Translations under genes and position numbers: made by a program | Shown: positions 1-5,744 of the stretch, one piece after another | Layout of the letters: the number at the start of each line of letters is the position of its first letter | Position numbering within the stretch: position 1 is the stretch's first letter | Assembly (NCBI GenBank): GCA_017936025.1 | Contig: JAGBGL010000180.1 | Span: 1 to 7,023 of the forward strand | DNA: 7,023 nt | From: Bacillota bacterium | Lineage (GTDB): Bacteria; Bacillota; Clostridia; Peptostreptococcales; Anaerovoracaceae | Direction of reading: 5' to 3' | Notes under the pieces: model-generated | Told to the model about the DNA's origin: nothing | Databases searched by the model: none | What the model saw: the letters and a program-made list of their open reading frames with translations, nothing else

Positions 1-22
1 ATGAAAATAAGGAGGCGAAGTG

Positions 23-496
23 ATGTTCAGAGAAATGAGACTTAAAGAAGACAATCAGCTGCCTGCTGCACAGGCGATAGAGATGCTTAAAAAGGCACCT
101 TACGGTGTGATGGCACTGGATGGCGATGATAATTATCCTTATACAGTACCTGTGAATTTTGTTTATGATGATAACAAGATTTATTTTCACGGAGCTGTTG
201 AAGGCCATAAGGTCGATGCTGTAAAGAGAAACGAAAAGGTTTCTTTCTGTGTCGTAACTCAGGCGGACATCATACCGGAAGCATATAACTGTCTTTACCT
301 GAGCACTGTTGCTTTCGGAAAGATAAGATTTGCGGCTGATGACGCGGAAAAGAAAAAAGCCTTTGAGCTTATAATCGACAAATATTCCAAAGGTTTTGAA
401 GCCGGCGGTCATGAGTATATGAAAGCTTCCTGGGATGAAGTGCTGGTGTTCGTTATAGAGCTGGAGCACATCACAGGTAAAAAGGGTACGCCATAG
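23..496 (+). CDS. Nim-like pyridoxamine 5'-phosphate oxidase family protein
   Basis: The 157-residue product has the pattern of the Nim (nitroimidazole resistance) branch of the flavin-binding split-barrel (PNPOx-like) fold. Visible family blocks are YGVMALDGDDNYPYTVPVNF at residues 27-46, IYFHGAVEGHKVDAVKRN at 53-70, VSFCVV at 73-78 and FGKIRF at 98-103. Length is normal for the family. These small cytoplasmic proteins bind FMN or a related cofactor; Nim members have been linked to nitroimidazole reduction, but most chromosomal homologues have no known substrate, so resistance should not be assumed. The start chosen is ATG at 23, seven bases after GGAGG (11-15); an in-frame GTG at 20 is only four bases from it. 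The gene stands alone in this window, followed by a terminator; anything upstream lies outside. Confidence 0.85.
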   Translation: MFREMRLKEDNQLPAAQAIEMLKKAPYGVMALDGDDNYPYTVPVNFVYDDNKIYFHGAVEGHKVDAVKRNEKVSFCVVTQADIIPEAYNCLYLSTVAFGKIRFAADDAEKKKAFELIIDKYSKGFEAGGHEYMKASWDEVLVFVIELEHITGKKGTP

Positions 497-509
497 ATGC
501 GTTGACGGA

Positions 510-547
510 TTATCGGAGCGTGTCTGAAATTCGGTACCACCCGATAA
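510..547. repeat. Inverted repeat TTATCGG / CCGATAA downstream of the Nim-like gene
   Basis: TTATCGG at 510-516 is perfectly complementary to CCGATAA at 541-547, with a 24-base interval and a run of A after the right arm. It begins 14 bases after the stop of the Nim-like gene. On the plus strand it has no U tract, so it is not a classical terminator alone. The same core recurs in the two hairpins that follow, so alternative pairings are possible. Confidence 0.45.
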
Positions 548-576
548 AAAACTAACCTGATAATATTGATTAGATA

Positions 577-614
577 AAAAAGCGATAACCGGTAAAATCC
601 GATTATCGCTTTTC
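577..614. terminator. Bidirectional rho-independent terminator between converging genes
   Basis: AGCGATAA (581-588) pairs with TTATCGCT (603-610), extended outward by A-T pairs at 578-580 with 611-613. Read on the minus strand the stem is followed by a run of six T, a good terminator for the nudC-like transcript. Read on the plus strand it is followed by TTTC, a weaker tract serving the Nim-like gene. It lies between two converging genes, as expected for a shared terminator. Confidence 0.8.
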
Positions 615-627
615 GTATTTCTTGACG

Positions 628-653
628 TTTTCCGACAATTTTTTATCGGAAAA
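628..653. repeat. Hairpin abutting the nudC stop codon
   Basis: TTTTCCGA (628-635) and TCGGAAAA (646-653) form an eight-base-pair stem with a T-rich ten-base loop. It touches the minus-strand stop codon (654-656) of the NudC-like gene. There is no U tract after the stem on either strand, so it more likely protects or shapes the mRNA 3' end than terminates by itself. The true terminator for this gene is the next hairpin (577-614). Confidence 0.55.
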
Positions 654-1526
654 TTATTTGGGTTCTTTGCCTTCGCTGAACACGCGGATCATTTCGCGGG
701 TCAGGCTGATTCCGTCATCGGCTGCTTCGGGCGGGATGCTGTCTCTGTGATGCCATGTCGCGGAAGCCAGTTCGTTTTCATCCAGTGAAACCTGATCGTC
801 GCCGTCCAGTTCGCAGAAGTATCCCAGTGACAGGTTTCCGACGATGCCCCATGGCTGAGTCTTGTAATATCGGATGTTTTTGACTTTCAATCCGACTTCT
901 TCCATGACTTCGCGGGCAACGGCTTCTTCGGCTGTTTCGCCGATCTCGATGAAACCGGCCAAAAGGCCGTAGCGTTTTGTTTTCAGTGCGGCGTGCTGGG
1001 CCAGCATGATCTTGTCGCCGTTTGTCAGGGCGATGATGCATGCCGGAGAGATCCTTGGGAATATCATATTTCCGCACTCAGGGCAGCGCATCATACGTTC
1101 TTTCGCATCGTGAACTGTTGGATGTCCGCAGCTTCCGCAGAAGCGGTTCGCGCGGTACCACACGAACAGGTGCCATGCAGTCATCAGTGCAAAGCAGATA
1201 TTCTTGGAAGGCAGCTGCCGGTAATAACGGGTGCCTTCGTATTTAAAGCGGTCATCGCCGGGCTGCCCGGCCTCGCCCATCCACAGGAAGTAATTCTGGC
1301 CCTGCATGTTGAATGCGTACTTTACGGGACAGTCAGTCCATAACTTCCAGTCTTCTGCAGAGGACCATTCGCGTACCTGCTTCCATGTCGGCAGCGTCAG
1401 TATATCATTTTCATCGCATGCCGCAAGCAGTTTGCTCCCGCAGACGCATACGACAAAGTCTTCATCGTTTATATCGAGGGGAAGGTACTGGTTGTCCAGC
1501 TTCCCGAAATCTAAATCCTGTATCAT
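654..1526 (-). CDS. nudC: NudC-type NAD(H) diphosphatase (Nudix hydrolase)
   Basis: The 290-residue product splits NADH or NAD+ into NMN(H) and AMP; some family members also remove NAD caps from RNA. Domains in order are a divergent N-terminal region (1-125), a four-Cys zinc ribbon (C130, C133, C148, C151), the FPRISPACI segment (156-164) at the start of the catalytic domain, and a complete Nudix box from G191 to L213 with the core REVMEEVGL that binds the catalytic metal. Ten residues after the box comes QPW (224-226), the hallmark of NADH diphosphatases, although the usual PFP after QPW is replaced by GIVGN. The length is usual for the family. The ATG start lies 11 bases after AAAGGA (1538-1543, minus strand), a slightly long spacing. 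It follows the LuxR-type gene on the same strand by 83 bases with no obvious terminator, so cotranscription is plausible. Confidence 0.92.
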   Translation of the reverse strand: MIQDLDFGKLDNQYLPLDINDEDFVVCVCGSKLLAACDENDILTLPTWKQVREWSSAEDWKLWTDCPVKYAFNMQGQNYFLWMGEAGQPGDDRFKYEGTRYYRQLPSKNICFALMTAWHLFVWYRANRFCGSCGHPTVHDAKERMMRCPECGNMIFPRISPACIIALTNGDKIMLAQHAALKTKRYGLLAGFIEIGETAEEAVAREVMEEVGLKVKNIRYYKTQPWGIVGNLSLGYFCELDGDDQVSLDENELASATWHHRDSIPPEAADDGISLTREMIRVFSEGKEPK

Positions 1527-1609
1527 TATTATCAGGTTCCTTTCTTAGAGTTTGCAGTTTTCCGTTATCAAATAGTCAGATGCATGATCTGGTTACCGCA
1601 TGGCGGGAA

Positions 1610-2980
1610 TTATTTTTTGTTGATAATTGCCGCTAGTTCAAATCTGCTGTGGATATCCAGCTTGTGGTAGATGTTTTTTGTATGGTCTTTGACCGTGTAT
1701 TCGGAGATGAACAGCATCTTGGCGATGTCGCGGTTGCTGTAACCACGGCTGATAAGATCGGCAACTTCCAGTTCGCGTTCGGTGAGAACGGAAAGTCTGG
1801 AAGAGAATACCGGAACTGCACGGCCTGTTTCCTTGCTGATGAGCTTTTCGTTCAGAACGCCCAGCAGGAAAGGAGATACCAGCAGGTATACTATTGCGGT
1901 TACGATGATGATTGCCAGATATGACAGATACAGCATCGTCAGGTCGCTTCGGAAGATTTCCAGCATTGAAGAGTGAACCACCACTGCAACAACAGCGAGC
2001 GACATCAGAATTGCAACTGCGAATCTGCTCGGATACTGTTTCACTACGACAAGGATAACCAGCGGAAGCAGTGCACAAGCTGTCATTGACACACTGATGA
2101 AGATACATGCAGGAATCTGAAGAGCCGGTACATAAAGTGACATGAACAGCATCAGGTATCCGAGTGCGCCGATGGAAATCGCAAAAGGTAAAGTCTTCAG
2201 CGGATGCATTTCTCTGCGCTTGTATAAATAGTACAGAATCAGTGCGGCGATTCCGGCAAAGCCGTAGAACATGGATACTCCGTGATCGATCTCTGCGGCA
2301 ACGGCAGGGCCGATAACGCCCAGCAGGGCACCCAGCAGGGCCAGAAAATAAGCGCCGGAGAGCAGCTTTTTCGGACGGATCAGGTTATCGCTCTTCTTAA
2401 CAAAGCGAGGGCAATTTTCGGAAGGAAGCCGGCAGTAGAAATATGTCAGCGGAATCAGCATAATTACGATACCAAATCGGAAGCCGCTGAATGGGATCGG
2501 TGCGATTTCGTTCTGAATAAAAGCGATGATAAAGTAGCCGATAGGGTAGCAGAGCATCAGGTGCAGTATCGCAGTCTTTTCCTTCAGCAGAAAGACGATA
2601 GTCGCGGATTCAAAGCCGATCATGAAACAGCAGCAGAACACTTGTATGTAAAGGAGCAGTGCCAGAGTTTCCGGAGCCATCGGCATGAACAGTCCGAAGG
2701 CAGTTACCAGTGCAACGAGTGCGGAAGCCCTTGCGGCCCACACGAATTTGTCCGGTATAATAATCAGCAAAATGATGCAGATGATATAGGCTGCAACAAT
2801 CAGCGTTGTCGTGTTGTCCATGCTGATAGGCAGCGGCACATTTCCGTCGATCGTAAGAGCCGGTCCCATATAATAGATGATGCCCATTTGCCATACAATG
2901 AACATCATAAAGCAGAAGAGTCTTGAGAGAGGATATTCTATCCTCTTTTTTTCATTCTCAAAAAGTAAGTTTTCGTTCAT
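1610..2980 (-). CDS. LuxR-family transcriptional regulator with N-terminal multi-pass membrane domain
   Basis: The 456-residue product is a one-component membrane-bound regulator. Residues about 20-375 hold roughly twelve hydrophobic segments by eye (for example near 20-41, 58-76, 81-100, 104-130, 165-184, 206-228, 321-338 and 349-373), resembling a transporter-like sensor domain. Residues 399-456 are a complete LuxR/FixJ DNA-binding domain, beginning LTERELEVADLISRGYSNRDIA and continuing to the recognition helix with TVKDHTKNIYHKL. Proteins of this build are abundant in some gut anaerobes; their ligands are mostly unknown. The ATG start is seven bases after AAAGGA (2988-2993, minus strand). 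It is divergent from the zinc-ribbon operon and sits upstream of nudC, so either could be a target. A repeat in its own leader (3023-3040) suggests autoregulation, an inference. Confidence 0.9.
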   Translation of the reverse strand: MNENLLFENEKKRIEYPLSRLFCFMMFIVWQMGIIYYMGPALTIDGNVPLPISMDNTTTLIVAAYIICIILLIIIPDKFVWAARASALVALVTAFGLFMPMAPETLALLLYIQVFCCCFMIGFESATIVFLLKEKTAILHLMLCYPIGYFIIAFIQNEIAPIPFSGFRFGIVIMLIPLTYFYCRLPSENCPRFVKKSDNLIRPKKLLSGAYFLALLGALLGVIGPAVAAEIDHGVSMFYGFAGIAALILYYLYKRREMHPLKTLPFAISIGALGYLMLFMSLYVPALQIPACIFISVSMTACALLPLVILVVVKQYPSRFAVAILMSLAVVAVVVHSSMLEIFRSDLTMLYLSYLAIIIVTAIVYLLVSPFLLGVLNEKLISKETGRAVPVFSSRLSVLTERELEVADLISRGYSNRDIAKMLFISEYTVKDHTKNIYHKLDIHSRFELAAIINKK

Positions 2981-3022
2981 AAATAAGTCCTTTCGCCAGG
3001 TGGAAAGGGATTCCCCTCCAAT

Positions 3023-3040
3023 ATCCCCCCGATGGGGGAT
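3023..3040. promoter_or_regulatory. Perfect GC-rich inverted repeat, candidate operator
   Basis: ATCCCCC (3023-3029) and GGGGGAT (3034-3040) form a perfect seven-base inverted repeat around a four-base centre. It lies in the 150-base region between two divergent genes and stands out as GC-rich in an AT-rich stretch. A second small repeat, GGGATTCCC (3007-3015), lies close by. Relative to the candidate minus-strand promoter (3048-3076) it would sit just past the transcription start of the LuxR gene, where a bound protein would block transcription. It could instead act as an RNA hairpin in the leader. No U tract follows on either strand, so it is not a terminator. Confidence 0.5.
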
Positions 3041-3047
3041 GGTAAAG

Positions 3048-3076
3048 ATGCTAGAATATTAGTATTATTCAGTAAA
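3048..3076 (-). promoter_or_regulatory. Candidate promoter of the LuxR-type gene
   Basis: On the minus strand TTTACT (3071-3076) and TAGCAT (3048-3053) are separated by 17 bases; each matches four of six consensus positions. A start near 3041 would give a leader of about 60 bases carrying the inverted repeat 3023-3040. The opposite strand has only weak candidates for the zinc-ribbon operon, for example TGGTAA (3040-3045) and TATTAT (3063-3068), also 17 bases apart. Confidence 0.35.
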
Positions 3077-3130
3077 TAAATGGCAATGCAATTATATCAC
3101 ATAATTTTGTCAGAGAAAAGGAGGTGGGGC

Positions 3131-3442
3131 ATGAAGCAATTATATGAACAGGTTCATGCAGACGCTCAGCAGATGCAGTTCTGTGCTGAATGTGAAATCA
3201 GCGGAAAAAGGATTTATTCCAGAAAGCTTCCGCTGCTTTGCAGAAGCAATGCCCTGCTGGAGTCCCTTGAAAAAGGGCGCGTGGGCGGAATCAGGCAGAG
3301 GCTCTATAACAGCAGCCATGCTTCGGCCACGCAGGACCTGGCGAGATACTTCAATCAGTGCCGCAGCTGCGGCAAATGGGTCTGCGATGAAATGTATGAA
3401 CCGGAAGAAATGATATGTATGAATTGTAAGGATGAGAAATAA
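3131..3442 (+). CDS. Small Cys-rich zinc-binding protein, first gene of zinc-ribbon operon
   Basis: The 103-residue product has no named family that I recognise. It holds Cys pairs C18/C21, C77/C80 and C96/C99 plus single C85 and C37. The order matches the N-terminal half of the fourth operon protein: an aromatic-CxxC near the start, a middle section without Cys, then CRSCGKWVCDEMYEPEEMICMNC (77-99 in part) aligned with the same block there. One partner Cys is lost: the paralogue reads CDSC where this protein reads CDEM. The middle linker is shorter and lacks the paralogue's Gly-rich stretch. It is probably cytoplasmic, with no signal or membrane segment. The ATG start follows an excellent site, AAGGAGGTG (3118-3126), six bases after GGAGG; upstream in-frame ATGs such as 3080 lack such a site. 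The next gene starts 13 bases after its stop. Confidence 0.8.
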   Translation: MKQLYEQVHADAQQMQFCAECEISGKRIYSRKLPLLCRSNALLESLEKGRVGGIRQRLYNSSHASATQDLARYFNQCRSCGKWVCDEMYEPEEMICMNCKDEK

Positions 3443-3455
3443 CAGGAGGAATATC

Positions 3456-3926
3456 ATGGGTAATGATTTATTTGGAGGCCTGGGCGGCCTGATGAAAGGA
3501 CTGAGCAACCTGATGCCTCAGGATGATCCTGCAGTAAAAATGATGAATGCACACACTCAGGTGAGTGATCTGCAGAAACAGGAGAAGGATCTGTATGTAC
3601 AGATCGGTAAAATGGCTGTTGAAAAATACGGTCTGGAATCTTTCGGCGAAATCGCTGATAAACTGAAACTGGTACAGAGCAATCTGGCGGTAGCACAGGG
3701 TGAGCTCAACGCACAGAAGGCTGAGCAGGAAGCAAAAGACAAGGCGGCTGAAGCTGCAGCAGCTGCACTGAGATGCCCAAGCTGCGGTTTCACAAACCCT
3801 GAAGGAACAAAATTCTGTCAGGAATGCGGCACAAAAATGGGAGCTTCCCACTGCACATCCTGCGGAGCTGAACTGGCACCGGGAACTAGATTCTGCGGAG
3901 AATGCGGGGCAAGACAGCCTGAATAG
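3456..3926 (+). CDS. Coiled-coil protein with two C-terminal zinc ribbons
   Basis: The 156-residue product begins with a Gly/Leu/Met-rich amphipathic tract (residues 1-20), followed by a long charged helix with coiled-coil character (about 34-104, ending in an Ala-rich run). It finishes with two four-Cys zinc ribbons (C107/C110/C121/C124 and C133/C136/C147/C150). Both ribbons follow CPxCGxxxxxGxxFCxxCG, the generic bacterial zinc-ribbon module. A role in oligomerisation through the helix, presenting ribbons for binding a partner, is an inference. The start ATG at 3456 lies six bases after GGAGG (3445-3449); an earlier in-frame ATG at 3432 overlaps the preceding gene and has no such site. The stop TAG overlaps the ribosome site of the next gene, pointing to tight cotranscription. 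Confidence 0.85.
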   Translation: MGNDLFGGLGGLMKGLSNLMPQDDPAVKMMNAHTQVSDLQKQEKDLYVQIGKMAVEKYGLESFGEIADKLKLVQSNLAVAQGELNAQKAEQEAKDKAAEAAAAALRCPSCGFTNPEGTKFCQECGTKMGASHCTSCGAELAPGTRFCGECGARQPE

Positions 3927-3936
3927 GAGGTGATCC
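3925..3936 (+). promoter_or_regulatory. Extended Shine-Dalgarno site for a GTG start
   Basis: AGGAGGTGATCC is complementary over all 12 bases to the conserved 3' end of bacterial 16S rRNA. It overlaps the TAG stop (3924-3926) of the gene before and leaves seven bases from GGAGG to the GTG at 3938. It decides the start of the third operon gene, which has no nearby ATG. Such long matches are uncommon and may compensate for the weaker GTG. Confidence 0.8.
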
Positions 3937-3937
3937 T

Positions 3938-4273
3938 GTGGCAACATATAAAAAACCATGCATGCACTGCAAAACACTGATTGACGGAGATTCACGCTTT
4001 TGTCCTACATGCGGAAGCCGCAGTCCATTCGGTTATGTGTGTCCGACATGCCGTACACCTATCTCCAAAGAGCAGGTGGCATGTCCGGGATGCGGCAGGC
4101 ATTTGCGGGTGATCTGTCCGTACTGCGGAAAACCGACTTTCGTAGCAGACAAATGCGAGCATTGTCTGGGAACGCTGATGGTCAAATGCCAGAATCCGCG
4201 GTGCGGCGAGATGCAGTTCTTTGAAAATCAGAAGTGTACTGCATGCGGAAAACGACTAAAAAAAGGAAGGTAA
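3938..4273 (+). CDS. Tetra-zinc-ribbon protein (two double zinc ribbons)
   Basis: The 111-residue product is almost nothing but zinc ribbons. All 16 Cys form pairs that group into four sites: 8/11/22/25, 35/38/49/52, 60/63/73/76 and 84/89/100/103. The last site opens with a Cx4C instead of CxxC. Basic residues dominate the C-terminus (KRLKKGR). The fold matches the double zinc ribbon type used in bacteria and archaea for protein or nucleic acid binding; the specific role is unknown. The GTG start is supported by the extended ribosome site at 3925-3936. The stop overlaps the neighbourhood of the next gene's ribosome site, with the next ATG five bases downstream of the stop. Confidence 0.85.
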   Translation: MATYKKPCMHCKTLIDGDSRFCPTCGSRSPFGYVCPTCRTPISKEQVACPGCGRHLRVICPYCGKPTFVADKCEHCLGTLMVKCQNPRCGEMQFFENQKCTACGKRLKKGR

Positions 4274-4278
4274 TCGAC

Positions 4279-5037
4279 ATGTTAAAGTCTTTCACTAGGA
4301 ATTATCAGGACAACTCTACAGATGCGGGCTTCCAGTTCACATTTTACTGTGACATCTGCAACGACGGATACAAGTCCAGCTTCGTAGAATCCGAAACATA
4401 CAAAAAAGACAAATTCTTTAAAGGTCTGGGAAAAGGTGCGAGCACTCTGGGTAGCCTTCTCGGAGCGAACAATCTCGGTTATAATGCGGACCGTGCGGCT
4501 GATATCCTGAGCGAGCGTTTCGAAGGCCGCAGCCCTGAATGGCAGAAAGAACACGAAAGAGCTTTCGAACTTGCGCAGAACGAAGCGCAGCAGCACTTCC
4601 ACAGATGCCCTAGCTGTAACCAGTATGTATGCGATTCATGCTGGAACGAAGACGAGGGTCTCTGTACTGAGTGTGCACCAAGACAGGAAATCTATGTAGC
4701 CAAGGCGAGAGCGGAAGCTATGAAACGTAATATCGATGAAGCCGGTCAGACTGCGACAGTATGGAAAGGCGATATCGAAAGCAAAACTACTATCTGTCCG
4801 GTGTGCGGAAAGCCTGCCGGTACAGGAAAATTCTGCAGCAACTGCGGTGCTTCCCTCGCACTGAATGTCTGCCCGAACTGCGGTGCGGAAAATGCACAGG
4901 GCGCGAAATTCTGCAACAGCTGCGGAACACCTATGACAGGCGCAGCGCCGGCAGCACCGACAGGAATCTGCCCATCCTGCGGCAAACAGAATGACCCGGG
5001 CAGCAAATTCTGCGGAGATTGCGGCACAAAACTGTAG
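4279..5037 (+). CDS. Modular protein: N-terminal Cys-rich domain plus three zinc ribbons
   Basis: The 252-residue product has two parts. The N-terminal domain (about 18-134) carries C24/C27, then a Gly-rich amphipathic stretch (45-67) and a helix (87-107), then six Cys in the block C110/C113/C118/C121/C129/C132, which together could hold two zinc ions in a RING-like or treble-clef manner. After a charged helix (135-168) come three ribbons: C173/C176/C186/C189, C198/C201/C212/C215 and C231/C234/C245/C248, with an Ala/Pro linker (221-229) before the last. The first gene of the operon is a reduced copy of the N-terminal domain. The ATG at 4279 is eight bases after GGAAGG (4265-4270); an upstream in-frame ATG at 4234 lies inside the previous gene and lacks a site. 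No signal peptide or clear membrane segment is seen. Function unknown. Confidence 0.85.
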   Translation: MLKSFTRNYQDNSTDAGFQFTFYCDICNDGYKSSFVESETYKKDKFFKGLGKGASTLGSLLGANNLGYNADRAADILSERFEGRSPEWQKEHERAFELAQNEAQQHFHRCPSCNQYVCDSCWNEDEGLCTECAPRQEIYVAKARAEAMKRNIDEAGQTATVWKGDIESKTTICPVCGKPAGTGKFCSNCGASLALNVCPNCGAENAQGAKFCNSCGTPMTGAAPAAPTGICPSCGKQNDPGSKFCGDCGTKL

Positions 5038-5066
5038 ATGCATACTGCAGATGATAGACGGGCGAT

Positions 5067-5094
5067 GTGCTGCCCCACCTTGCTTTGGCGGCGC
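5067..5094 (+). other. Hairpin between the zinc-ribbon genes and the lipoprotein gene
   Basis: GTGCTGCC (5067-5074) can pair with GGCGGCGC (5087-5094) through eight pairs, two of them G-U, around a 12-base loop. It is followed by AGCGTTTAAAC, a poor U tract. It could attenuate read-through from the operon into the lipoprotein gene or stabilise the upstream mRNA end. I see no convincing separate promoter in this 88-base gap. Confidence 0.4.
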
Positions 5095-5125
5095 AGCGTT
5101 TAAACTCTGAAAGGAGGAATGCTGA

Positions 5126-5743
5126 ATGAAAAAATTGTTTGTACTGGTGGTTGCATTTGTGCTGATGCTGGCAATGACAGCATGCGGCGGAGGCTCCGGA
5201 TCAGGCTCTGAAGGTTCCGGCGGCGGAAATGATGCTTCCACGAAGACACTTGGATACTTCAACGAATATGTGATCGGCGGAGAATACACAATGGAAATGC
5301 AGATGGAAGTTGATGGCGTGTCCACGACAACAAAATCTGCTGTCAAAGGTGATATGCTGTATTCCGAAACTACAGCAGGCGGAATGACAAGTATAATGAT
5401 TATGAAGGATAATGAGCAGTATGTTATTGATCCTGCGAGCAAGACCTGCATCAAGATGTCTATGGAAATCGACAGTATGACAGAAATGTTCGAGGATGAA
5501 GCCGAAGATTATGCCGCTGCTGTTGCAACAGGTACTGTCGACATCGGCGGAGTAACTTACGAATATGAAGAATTCGTTGTAGAAGATACAAATGTGAAGT
5601 ACTGCTTTGACGGCAGTGACCTGAAATACATCATCACTACAATGGATGGACAGGAATACACAATGGAAATCATCAGCATGGAAAAAGGTGCTGATGCAAG
5701 CCTCTTTGAAATCCCTTCCGGATACACAATGATGGAATACTAA
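5126..5743 (+). CDS. Met-rich secreted lipoprotein of unknown function
   Basis: The 205-residue product starts with a lipoprotein signal: MKK, a hydrophobic core to about residue 17, and the lipobox MTAC with the lipid-anchored Cys at C20. A Gly/Ser-rich linker (21-36) leads to a globular, probably beta-rich domain (about 40-205) with alternating strands such as YTMEMQMEVDG and YEYEEFVVED. This looks like the LolA/LppX-like shape of many Gram-positive lipoproteins, a resemblance only. The mature part holds 16 Met in 186 residues by my count and two further Cys, in SKTCIKM and VKYCFDG, which might form a disulfide. The ATG is eight bases after GGAGG (5113-5117). It is on the same strand as the zinc-ribbon genes and may be the fifth gene of that operon. 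It is expected to face the outside of the cytoplasmic membrane. Confidence 0.8.
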   Translation: MKKLFVLVVAFVLMLAMTACGGGSGSGSEGSGGGNDASTKTLGYFNEYVIGGEYTMEMQMEVDGVSTTTKSAVKGDMLYSETTAGGMTSIMIMKDNEQYVIDPASKTCIKMSMEIDSMTEMFEDEAEDYAAAVATGTVDIGGVTYEYEEFVVEDTNVKYCFDGSDLKYIITTMDGQEYTMEIISMEKGADASLFEIPSGYTMMEY

Positions 5744-5744
5744 T

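Noticed and set aside
1..45. Small upstream frame starting at base 1 before the Nim-like gene
   Set aside because: Fourteen codons, no visible ribosome site and it overlaps the real gene; probably chance.
1542..1571. Possible nudC promoter, TTGATA and TAAGAA 18 bases apart on the minus strand
   Set aside because: The -10 would overlap the AAAGGA ribosome site, so the transcript would start at or after the site it needs.
1577..1606. Short hairpins CAGAT/ATCTG and CCGC/GCGG between the LuxR-type gene and nudC
   Set aside because: Stems of four to five pairs with no U tract; not convincing terminators.
2282..2926. Long plus-strand open frame (214 codons) opposite the LuxR-type gene
   Set aside because: Its product is a low-complexity, charged shadow of the hydrophobic coding strand, with no ribosome site; the minus-strand frame has clear LuxR and membrane features.
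3007..3130. Zur-type zinc box or a zinc riboswitch controlling the zinc-ribbon operon
   Set aside because: I looked for an AT-rich Zur-like palindrome and found none; the only clear palindromes are GC-rich.
3140..3508. Minus-strand frame across the first operon gene
   Set aside because: No family resemblance or ribosome site, and it crosses a junction between two supported plus-strand genes.
4348..4680. True RING-type ubiquitin ligase domain in the fourth operon protein
   Set aside because: The Cys pattern is only loosely RING-like, has an 82-residue gap between the first pairs and no His ligand in place; a eukaryote-type ligase call is not supported.
4636..5454. Minus-strand open frame (272 codons) opposite genes 4 and 5 of the zinc-ribbon operon
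   Set aside because: It spans two well supported genes with good ribosome sites and its translation has no recognisable domain; it is a shadow frame.
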